Source: an uncultured Treponema sp. (GTDB lineage: Bacteria > Spirochaetota > Spirochaetia > Treponematales > Treponemataceae). From it: DNA of 7,174 nucleotides. Below are positions 1 to 5,686 of this stretch, one piece after another. Every line of letters begins with the position of its first letter. The first letter of the stretch is position 1. The notes beneath the pieces are model-generated. The model was not told where the DNA came from, searched no databases, and worked only from the letters and a program-made list of their open reading frames with translations. The stretch spans positions 1 to 7,174 of the forward strand of contig CAKZZK010000130.1 in NCBI GenBank assembly GCA_937885235.1, written 5' to 3'. The position numbers and the translations under genes were made by a program.

Positions 1-54
1 ACCGCTGACCTCATCGTTACCAACGATGTGCTCTACCGACTGAGCTACAAGAGC
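1..54 (-). tRNA. tRNA-Thr (anticodon GGT), 3' part cut by window edge
   Basis: Read on the minus strand from base 54, the sequence folds as the first two thirds of a tRNA: the 5' acceptor strand GCTCTTG (54-48), TA, a D-arm with stem GCTC/GAGC around AGTCGGTA, then an anticodon stem CATCG/CGATG closing the 7-base loop TTGGTAA. The anticodon is GGT at 21-19, which reads ACC/ACT threonine codons. The variable loop and the start of the T-arm follow before the window ends at base 1, so the T-loop and the 3' acceptor strand are not visible. All the stems seen pair perfectly, so it looks functional. It has its own promoter just upstream (77-105) and lies downstream of the serine acetyltransferase gene on the same strand. 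Confidence 0.95.
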
Positions 55-76
55 AGGTCACGCAATGTGTTTAGCA

Positions 77-105
77 ACTATAGCGGAATACATTCAAAAT
101 GTCAA
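77..105 (-). promoter_or_regulatory. Promoter of tRNA-Thr
   Basis: On the minus strand there is a perfect -35 box TTGACA at 105-100, a 17-bp spacer, and a -10 box TATAGT at 82-77, which is five of six to consensus. Transcription would start near base 70, giving a leader of about 16 nt ahead of the mature tRNA 5' end at 54. That geometry is what is expected of a strong housekeeping tRNA promoter. The rest of the 55-142 gap holds no gene, and I see no convincing terminator after the serine acetyltransferase stop codon. Confidence 0.85.
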
Positions 106-142
106 TAACAAAGAGGAGAATTTTTTCCGTCTTCGCCAAATT

Positions 143-1015
143 TTATGCCAAATCCGAGCGACAGCCCTGAGTAAGCACCGTATGCGGCGGCACAGACTGC
201 GTAACCCAGGTGTTGCCCCCTATCGTGCTCCCCTCTCCTATGACGGTGCTGCCGCCCAAGATGGTGGCGTTTGCGTAAATCGTCACGTTGTCTTCTATAG
301 TGGGATGCCTCTTTTTGTCCATCAGTTCTTTTTTGACGCTCAGCGCCCCCAGCGTTACGCCCTGATAAATCTTCACATTGTTGCCGATGACGCAGGTTTC
401 CCCGATGACGACGCCTGTTCCGTGGTCAATGAAAAAGCTCTCGCCAATCTCAGCCCCCGGATTGATGTCTATGCCCGTGCGGCTGTGCGCGTACTCCGTC
501 ATAAGGCGGGGAATAACAGGCACGCCGTTCTTAAAGAGAAAATGAGCGACACGGTAGATAAAGACAGCTTTCAAGCCAGGGTATGAGACGGCAACCTCTT
601 TCGTCGTCCGCGCCGCAGGGTCCCCGTTGTAGGCAGCCTGCACATCAAGTCCCACCTTGCGGCGGATTTCGGGAATTTCCTCCACGAGAGCCCTGCTCGT
701 CTGCTCGGCAAGCTTAAAACAGTGGCTTGACTCCACGTTGTCGTCCTGCACCACATAGACGAGCGCTTTCTTAATTTCCCTCGTGAGCATGGCGATGATG
801 CGGTACACCGCCTCCCCCGTCTCAAAGCGCAGGGTGGTCCGGTCCATCACCCGGGCAGCATTGGCGCCGGGAAAGATGAGCCCCTGTATATCAGTGAGGA
901 CATCAATGACATTTTTACGGCTGGGGAAATTGTTCGCTTCCTCCAGATTGATGCCGCCATACTTGTCATAAGATGCAAGTATCCTTTCGATAGATTCATC
1001 TATGGTCATAGTCAT
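143..1015 (-). CDS. cysE: Serine O-acetyltransferase (EpsC/CysE type)
   Basis: This enzyme transfers acetyl from acetyl-CoA to L-serine, giving O-acetylserine, the substrate of cysteine synthase, in the cytoplasm. The 290-residue protein has an alpha-helical N-terminal domain (about 1-175) of the longer type also called EpsC, with the GGIN and LIFPG stretches, and a left-handed beta-helix of hexapeptide repeats (about 181-278). Active-site residues by alignment from memory to E. coli CysE are D183 in GIDINPG and D197-H198 in FIDHGTG. The acetyl-CoA side shows KKRHPTIED, and QSVPPHT lies near the end. The C-terminus (CRSDLA) is short and lacks the terminal isoleucine that E. coli-type CysE inserts into CysK. 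There are two in-frame ATGs, at 1015 and 1009. GGGG (1020-1017) lies 1 base before the first and 7 before the second, so 1009 is the better ribosome-bound start on a longer transcript, while 1015 coincides with the predicted transcript start. It follows the LacI-type gene by 43 bp. Confidence 0.95.
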   Translation of the reverse strand: MTMTIDESIERILASYDKYGGINLEEANNFPSRKNVIDVLTDIQGLIFPGANAARVMDRTTLRFETGEAVYRIIAMLTREIKKALVYVVQDDNVESSHCFKLAEQTSRALVEEIPEIRRKVGLDVQAAYNGDPAARTTKEVAVSYPGLKAVFIYRVAHFLFKNGVPVIPRLMTEYAHSRTGIDINPGAEIGESFFIDHGTGVVIGETCVIGNNVKIYQGVTLGALSVKKELMDKKRHPTIEDNVTIYANATILGGSTVIGEGSTIGGNTWVTQSVPPHTVLTQGCRSDLA

Positions 1016-1021
1016 ACCCCG

Positions 1022-1050
1022 ATAATAGCAGAATTACAGACAAGTATCAA
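1022..1050 (-). promoter_or_regulatory. Promoter of serine acetyltransferase gene
   Basis: On the minus strand, TTGATA (1050-1045), a 17-bp spacer and TATTAT (1027-1022) make a -35/-10 pair with one mismatch to consensus in each box. It fills nearly all of the 43-bp gap between the LacI-type gene and the acetyltransferase. With the usual 7-base offset, +1 falls on A1015, the first base of the ATG, which would leave the GGGG ribosome-binding-like sequence out of the RNA. The promoter call is from sequence only; the start base is inferred. Confidence 0.75.
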
Positions 1051-1058
1051 CTTAAAGC

Positions 1059-2066
1059 CTAAAGCCGCCTCACGGAATCCCGCTCGATAAGCCTTGCCGG
1101 TATGCGCACGATATGCGGCGCGGGAATGCCGGCGATAAGGAAGAGCAAGGTCTCCGCCGCTATCTCTGCAATCTGCTTTTTGTCCTGCTGGAAGGTGGTG
1201 AGCCGCGGACGGCAGAACGAGGATATGCGGTCGTCGTCAAAGCCAATCAGCGAAATCTGCTTAGGCACAGCGATGTTGTGTTCCTCAGCATACTGGAGCA
1301 CACCGAAAGCAAGCATATCGTCCGCGGCAAAAATCGCAGTAAAGTCATTTGTGCGCCGATAGAGCCGCGCAAAGGCATCGTAGCCGCTCTGAATGTCCCA
1401 GAGGGGACACTCCTCAAAGAGCACGTCGTTATAGCGGATATTATGCTTTTTCAAACAGCGCCTAAAGCCCTTGTAGCGCTCCAGAGCCGCCGCCGAAGTC
1501 TGGTTTATGGGCCCCGCGATGAAAGCAATCTTCGTGTGCCCGTGATTGACGAGGTATTCCGTCCCCGCATAGCCGCTTTCCTCGTTGTCAGTGAGCACCG
1601 TGCACACGCCCGGAATATAGTCGTTTGTGGAAATACAGGGAATGCCGGAAGCGGCAAGGCTTGCAAGGTGCAGGTTGTCTTCCAGATTCGGATTGATGAT
1701 GGCAACCCCGTCCACACTCCTCAGTTTTGCGTGGTCAAGATAGTTTATCTCTGGATTTCTCGAAAGGAAAACAATGTCGTAGCCCGCCGCTTCAAGCTCG
1801 TCACGGAGCCAGTTCATCACTCCGCCGAAAAGGGGATGGTCGAAGCCCGCCCACATCTTGTTGTCTTCATAGACAACGCCGATAAGGTTTGACTTTTTGG
1901 TGGCAAGCGTCTTTGCCGCCATGTTGAATTCATACCCCATATCCTTGGCAACTTTCACAATCTTCTCACGGGTAGCAGGATTCAGCTTGCCCGTGCCGTT
2001 CAGCGCCTTGGAAATCGTGGGAGCAGAATACCCAGTAGTTCTCGCAATGTCATAAATGGTAACCAT
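1059..2066 (-). CDS. LacI-family transcriptional regulator
   Basis: This is a DNA-binding repressor of the LacI/GalR family, here 335 residues, a normal length. The N-terminal helix-turn-helix (residues 3-24, VTIYDIARTTGYSAPTISKA) is followed by the hinge helix with L54, the leucine that inserts into the central CG step of operators in this family. The rest (about 60-335) is a sugar-binding-protein-like effector domain with family marks: HGH (175-177), RYKGF (197-201), DD (249-250), GFDD (275-278), RPRLTT (286-291) and a final RLIERDS. The frame is open back to 2141, but that extension adds 25 hydrophobic residues ahead of the HTH and crosses a hairpin. The ATG at 2066 with GGGG six bases upstream matches family starts. 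It ends the sugar cassette and probably controls it through the operator at 7040-7057, with a xylo- or arabino-sugar as effector (inference). I see no good promoter of its own. Confidence 0.93.
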   Translation of the reverse strand: MVTIYDIARTTGYSAPTISKALNGTGKLNPATREKIVKVAKDMGYEFNMAAKTLATKKSNLIGVVYEDNKMWAGFDHPLFGGVMNWLRDELEAAGYDIVFLSRNPEINYLDHAKLRSVDGVAIINPNLEDNLHLASLAASGIPCISTNDYIPGVCTVLTDNEESGYAGTEYLVNHGHTKIAFIAGPINQTSAAALERYKGFRRCLKKHNIRYNDVLFEECPLWDIQSGYDAFARLYRRTNDFTAIFAADDMLAFGVLQYAEEHNIAVPKQISLIGFDDDRISSFCRPRLTTFQQDKKQIAEIAAETLLFLIAGIPAPHIVRIPARLIERDSVRRL

Positions 2067-2096
2067 CTGCAACCCCAAAAACAGCAAGCCGGTCTC

Positions 2097-2129
2097 AAAA
2101 AGCACGGCAGCCACTGCCACCATGCTTTT
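2097..2129 (-). terminator. Hairpin with T-tract between GH43 and regulator genes
   Basis: Read on the minus strand, the outer arms AAAAGCA/TGCTTTT (7 bp) and the inner arms GGCAG/CTGCC (5 bp, loop TGG) form one interrupted stem, with TGGT opposite G as an internal bulge, ending in five Ts. It starts about 24 bases after the GH43 stop and ends 30 bases before the regulator's ATG. It can act as an intrinsic terminator or partial terminator in the operon direction. The A-tract/T-tract symmetry means it could also work on the other strand. The bulge and the short T-run that partly lies inside the stem make it a moderate rather than a strong terminator. Confidence 0.6.
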
Positions 2130-2152
2130 CAACCGACACATAAAACCAAAAC

Positions 2153-3793
2153 CTAGTTCCTGCCCGCGTTGTCCTCTTGCGTGTAGTCAAAATAAGCAAA
2201 ATCCGCAGGCTTTTTGTAGAACTCGGTATCCACACAGAACATACCCACAAAGGCACCCGTAAAGCCCATGCCGCCGTACTCATCGGAAAGCCGCGATGCA
2301 TCGCAGACGGGCCGCATCTGGTGGAAGCACTCGCCGTCCTCCGACCAGGAGAATACCGCCGTCCCGTAGTTTACCGACACGCGGAGCCACACAGGGGCCC
2401 CCTTTTTGAGCGGAATTTCAAGCCCCCGCTCCAAGTAGTTACCCGGCATGAGCGTGTTCAGCTGGAGCACCTTGCCCTTCTGCTCATGGTAAGTCACCTG
2501 CAGCAGGTACTGGGTTTCCTCGTCATAGCGGTAGACAAGCCCCGCATACTGCTGGAAATAATCAGGCTCAAACTCCATCTTTGTTTCCGCAGTAAAGACA
2601 AAGGACTCCTGCCTGCGAGCCAAGATTCCCTGCTCGTAGAAAGACCACGGCGACTGCCCGCCCTTTATGCGGAGCCAGCCGGGACGTTCCGTGATAGAAC
2701 AGCGCTCCTCTCCCGCAGGCGTGCGCAAAGTCTTGAAATCCAGCAAGAAGGACTTGTCATTAAAGGTATAATGAACGTGCCCCTGGCCGGGAAAAGACTG
2801 CGGCGAAGCATCCGCAGGACGGGGAACATCCACAAACGCAGGAGGTACATTCTGCAATGTTCCGTCTGGCTGGACAACATACGGCCAATCATCCCGCCAT
2901 ACTATTTCCGCAAGGCCTGTCTCCCGACCAAGCACACAATCCTTTGAATGAGGCAGAGGGCGTCCACAGAGATAGACAAGGTAGGTCCGCGAACCGTCGA
3001 CAGAACGGCACCAGCTTCCGTGCCCCGCCTTCTGCAAACGCAGCTCAGGATGATTGTAAGACGAAATGAGCGGATTGCACGGATGCACCTCGTAGGGCCC
3101 CTCAATATTTCTGGAACGCCCCACAGAGATGGCATGCTCATAGGACGTGCCGCCCTCTGCCGCCGCAATGTAATACCAGCCGTTACGCTTGTACAGGTGC
3201 GGCCCCTCCACAAGTCCAATATCCGTGCCGGTAAAAATCTTTTTGCGCTCACCCACGAGGGACTTCGTCTTGGGGTCATACTCCCGCATGACTATGCCCG
3301 AAAACTGTCTTGGTCCCTGCTCGCGGTAATCCCATTCCATATTGATGTACCAGTGCCTGCCGTCATCATCATGGAACATGGACGCATCAAAGCCTGACGC
3401 ATTCAGGAACACCGGATCAGACCACGGCCCTTCTATGGACGGCGCAGTGGTAAGGAAGTTCGGCGTGTCCTTGCAGGTGCCAAAATCCCAGTTGCGCACA
3501 TTCGTATAGATGAGCCAGAAGAGCCCGTCGGAATAGGAAAGACAGGGAGCCCAGATTCCGCAGGAAAACTTCTCGCCGTTCATATCGAGCAGGCGCTTTT
3601 CCGAAAGGGGAGAAGGCACCGCCGTCCAGTGAACCAAATCCTTGGAACGGCTCAGCTCCACGCCCGGATACCACTCAAATGTGGAATTCGCAATGTAATA
3701 CTCCCCATCCGCCATGCAGATCGAAGGGTCTGCATGGAAGCCAGGCAGGATAGGATTAAAAACCCGCATCGTCTCTGACGTGATTTCTGCCAT
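2153..3793 (-). CDS. Glycoside hydrolase family 43 beta-xylosidase / alpha-L-arabinofuranosidase
   Basis: This is an inverting glycosidase that removes xylose (possibly also arabinose) from short oligosaccharides. The 546-residue protein has an N-terminal five-bladed propeller (about 10-320) and a C-terminal beta-sandwich (about 338-535), the layout of GH43 xylosidases such as those called XynB or SXA. The catalytic trio is visible: general base D22 in FHADPS, pKa-tuning D136 in GFDASMF and general acid E196 in GLVEGPH. Their spacings of 114 and 60 match the known xylosidases almost exactly. H258 (AGHGSW) and R290 (GRETGL) are other family positions. There is no signal peptide, so it acts in the cytoplasm on imported sugar. 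The gap to the upstream permease stop is only 4 bp, and its GGAA ribosome site lies inside the permease's last codons, so the two are translationally coupled. Xylosidase is favoured over arabinofuranosidase, but substrate cannot be fixed from sequence. Confidence 0.92.
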   Translation of the reverse strand: MAEITSETMRVFNPILPGFHADPSICMADGEYYIANSTFEWYPGVELSRSKDLVHWTAVPSPLSEKRLLDMNGEKFSCGIWAPCLSYSDGLFWLIYTNVRNWDFGTCKDTPNFLTTAPSIEGPWSDPVFLNASGFDASMFHDDDGRHWYINMEWDYREQGPRQFSGIVMREYDPKTKSLVGERKKIFTGTDIGLVEGPHLYKRNGWYYIAAAEGGTSYEHAISVGRSRNIEGPYEVHPCNPLISSYNHPELRLQKAGHGSWCRSVDGSRTYLVYLCGRPLPHSKDCVLGRETGLAEIVWRDDWPYVVQPDGTLQNVPPAFVDVPRPADASPQSFPGQGHVHYTFNDKSFLLDFKTLRTPAGEERCSITERPGWLRIKGGQSPWSFYEQGILARRQESFVFTAETKMEFEPDYFQQYAGLVYRYDEETQYLLQVTYHEQKGKVLQLNTLMPGNYLERGLEIPLKKGAPVWLRVSVNYGTAVFSWSEDGECFHQMRPVCDASRLSDEYGGMGFTGAFVGMFCVDTEFYKKPADFAYFDYTQEDNAGRN

Positions 3794-3797
3794 CTTG

Positions 3798-4661
3798 CTA
3801 TTCCTTTACCGACCCCATCGTAAGGCCGCCGATGATGTTGCGCGACATAAAAGCGTAGAAGATGATTATCGGGATAAGCGAAACAGCAATACCGAGGTAA
3901 ATTCCACCGTACTCCGTGCGGTAGATATCACCGCGCAACATCTGTACAAGCATAGGCAGGGTGTACTTGCGGGTGCTTGAAAGCAAGACAAAGGGCGTCA
4001 TAAAATTGTTCCAGCTGGCAACAAAGGCAAAGATTGCCTGCGTGGCGATTGCCGGCTTGACGACAGGCAGGACTATGGTGTTGAAAGTCCTGAATTCACC
4101 AGCGCCGTCAATGCGGGAAGCCTCAACCAGTTCCAAAGAAAGGATAGAGTCAAGGTACTGCTTCATAAAGAGTACCGTTCCCGCAGAGGCTATTGACGGA
4201 ATGATGAGCGGAATAAAGCTGTCCGTCAGGTGCAGACGCGCCATAAACTGGTAAAAACCGATGAACGAGAGCGAAGCGGGCAGCAGGATGAGCGTCATAA
4301 TGAGGCTCTGAAGCACCTTGCGTCCCTTGAAGTGATAGACATGGATGCCGTAAGCGGTCAGCGCAGAGAAGTAGACGCAGAGCGTCGTTGAACACACGGA
4401 GATAAGCGCGCTGTTGAAAAAGCCCTGCCATATCTGGAAATTGCGGTTGGTAAGGGTGCGCCAGTTGTCAAGCGCATGGGTGCTTGGCAATATGGCAAGC
4501 CCCGCATTGATCTGCTCCGTGGTGCGGGTTGCATTTACCAGCATGACCCACACAGGCACAACTGCGATGAGTGCGAAAATCACCATCAGCACATAGATAA
4601 TCGCCGTCTTGATGGCGAGAGAACTTCTGTAACCGGTCTGTATCTTAGTTTCGTTCATCAT
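3798..4661 (-). CDS. Sugar ABC transporter permease, MalG-like
   Basis: This is the second inner-membrane subunit of a carbohydrate importer (CUT1 type, binding-protein-dependent transport family). The 287-residue protein has six predicted membrane segments, near 20-43, 80-105, 118-140, 148-168, 205-228 and 255-272. The cytoplasmic EAA loop that docks the ATPase is EASRIDGAGEF at 180-190, with the trailing prolines P199 and P203. The C-terminal GGLTMGSVKE resembles the usual MalG-type ending. It starts directly after the TAA of the MalF-like gene. AGGGGG, inside the last codons of that gene, sits 3 bases before the first ATG (4661) and 6 before the second (4658), so the second ATG is a reasonable alternative start. 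It pairs with the upstream permease and feeds the GH43 enzyme encoded next. Confidence 0.95.
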   Translation of the reverse strand: MMNETKIQTGYRSSLAIKTAIIYVLMVIFALIAVVPVWVMLVNATRTTEQINAGLAILPSTHALDNWRTLTNRNFQIWQGFFNSALISVCSTTLCVYFSALTAYGIHVYHFKGRKVLQSLIMTLILLPASLSFIGFYQFMARLHLTDSFIPLIIPSIASAGTVLFMKQYLDSILSLELVEASRIDGAGEFRTFNTIVLPVVKPAIATQAIFAFVASWNNFMTPFVLLSSTRKYTLPMLVQMLRGDIYRTEYGGIYLGIAVSLIPIIIFYAFMSRNIIGGLTMGSVKE

Positions 4662-5585
4662 TTACCCCCTGTGAGATTTCGGCGTGCGTTCCTTTACTGC
4701 CTCGTTGATAAGGAAAGCAAGGATGACAGTGATAATAAACATACCGATAGATATTGCCGCCGCATACGAGTAATCATTGCGTCCCTGGAACGCCATATTG
4801 TACATATACACCGCGGTGGTGCGGATCTTGAAATCAGGCTCGCCGTGCATACCGGTGAGCAGGAAGGGAATATCGAACATCTGCATACCGCCAACCATAG
4901 AGGTGATAAGCAGGTAGAACATCACAGGACGGAGCAACGGCACGGTAATCTTCCAGGTACACTGCCAGTTGTTTGCGCCGTCAATAGTGGCAGACTCATA
5001 GAGCGAGGGGGAAATACTCGTGATGCCCGCCATGAGCAGGATGAGCGTCTGGCCGCACCACATCCACCACTGGATAAAGGATACGATGAGACGGGAAGCA
5101 GGAACGCTGCGGAAAAAGTTGAACGCTTCGCCCATACCGCAGACCTTCATAAGAAACTGGTTGACTGGACCGATCGGATAGCCGAAAAGGCTGCGGTACA
5201 AGATGGCAACTGAAGTTGCGGTCAACAGGTTCGGCATATAGAACAATGCGCGGAAAAGCCCCGTGCCGTGCAGGTTGAGCTTTACATCCGTCAGCAGGAT
5301 GGCGAAGAGTAGCGCTATGCCCAGCTGGGGTGCAAAGTTGATGCCCCAGAGAATAAAGGTGTTTGCCACCGCACCCCAGAAGTATTTATCCTGTACAAGC
5401 TTGACGAAGTTGGCAAGTCCAATAAAATTAAAGTTCGCCTTTAGACCACGCAAATCACCAAAGCCCAAAAGGAAGGTATAGAGCGTCGGCCACAGATTGA
5501 AAATAAGGAAAATAACGACGAAAGGCAGACAGAACAGGTAGCCGTAACGGTTAATACGAGCCTGCGCGCTTGATTTTGAATTCAA
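4662..5585 (-). CDS. Sugar ABC transporter permease, MalF-like
   Basis: This is the first inner-membrane subunit of the same importer, 307 residues. Segments are predicted near 16-40, 72-98, 110-132, 165-188, 218-242 and 273-294. The EAA loop reads YESATIDGANNW from 196, followed by ITVPLLRP (213-220), the expected place for ATPase contact. The N-terminus carries the short RINRYGYLFCLP stretch usual in these subunits. The start is TTG at 5585, not ATG; AGGGGG at 5598-5593 is 7 bases upstream, which supports it, and no ATG lies nearby in frame. It follows the binding-protein gene across a strong hairpin (5615-5659) and is joined to the MalG-like gene without a gap. No ATPase gene is present in the cassette, so a shared MsmK/UgpC-type ATPase encoded elsewhere is likely (inference). 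Confidence 0.95.
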   Translation of the reverse strand: MNSKSSAQARINRYGYLFCLPFVVIFLIFNLWPTLYTFLLGFGDLRGLKANFNFIGLANFVKLVQDKYFWGAVANTFILWGINFAPQLGIALLFAILLTDVKLNLHGTGLFRALFYMPNLLTATSVAILYRSLFGYPIGPVNQFLMKVCGMGEAFNFFRSVPASRLIVSFIQWWMWCGQTLILLMAGITSISPSLYESATIDGANNWQCTWKITVPLLRPVMFYLLITSMVGGMQMFDIPFLLTGMHGEPDFKIRTTAVYMYNMAFQGRNDYSYAAAISIGMFIITVILAFLINEAVKERTPKSHRG

Positions 5586-5598
5586 AGTAGAACCCCCT
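5586..5598 (-). promoter_or_regulatory. Ribosome binding site deciding the TTG start of the MalF-like gene
   Basis: AGGGGG at 5598-5593 lies 7 bases ahead of the TTG at 5585. It can pair with the anti-Shine-Dalgarno CCUCC through one G-U pair. It is the only strong site near the conserved N-terminus of the permease, so it fixes the TTG as the likely initiation codon. Confidence 0.7.
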
Positions 5599-5614
5599 AG
5601 AAAATATGAAGGTC

Positions 5615-5659
5615 AAAAAAAATGCAGTCCGAAATCTCTATTCAAGACTGCATTTTTTT
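5615..5659 (-). terminator. Strong intercistronic hairpin with T8 tract after the binding-protein gene
   Basis: The arms AAAAAAATGCAGTC and GACTGCATTTTTTT (5616-5629 and 5646-5659) pair perfectly over 14 bp around a 16-base loop. On the minus strand the downstream arm ends in eight Ts. It begins 27 bases after the lipoprotein stop codon and ends 29 bases before the permease start. Such a structure can stop most transcripts after the binding-protein gene and protect that message's 3' end, giving much more binding protein than permease, a common pattern in sugar importers. With an A-tract on the other side it is symmetrical and could also act on plus-strand transcripts. The GC part is only the seven central pairs, so partial read-through is plausible and indeed needed for the permeases, as I see no other promoter. 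Confidence 0.85.
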
Positions 5660-5686
5660 CCAGACTATGCTAAAAGTATTTCTGCC

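Noticed and set aside
1..142. tRNA gene as an attachment site of an integrated element
   Set aside because: No integrase, no repeated tRNA end and no foreign-looking genes in the window.
1113..1892. Long plus-strand open frame of 259 codons
   Set aside because: It is wholly antisense to the regulator gene, has no recognisable domain, and its residue make-up is that of a reverse-complement shadow.
2067..2141. Upstream extension of the LacI-type regulator by 25 residues to an ATG at 2141
   Set aside because: The added residues are a hydrophobic stretch before a helix-turn-helix that normally starts within the first few residues, they cross the hairpin, and the ATG at 2066 has its own ribosome site.
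2177..2947. Plus-strand open frame of 256 codons opposite GH43
   Set aside because: It is antisense to a well-conserved enzyme with intact catalytic residues; rich in Arg, His and Pro and without family features.
4476..5213. Plus-strand open frame of 245 codons across both permease genes
   Set aside because: It crosses the junction of two real genes on the other strand and is dominated by His, Arg and Asp, as expected for a shadow of membrane-protein codons.
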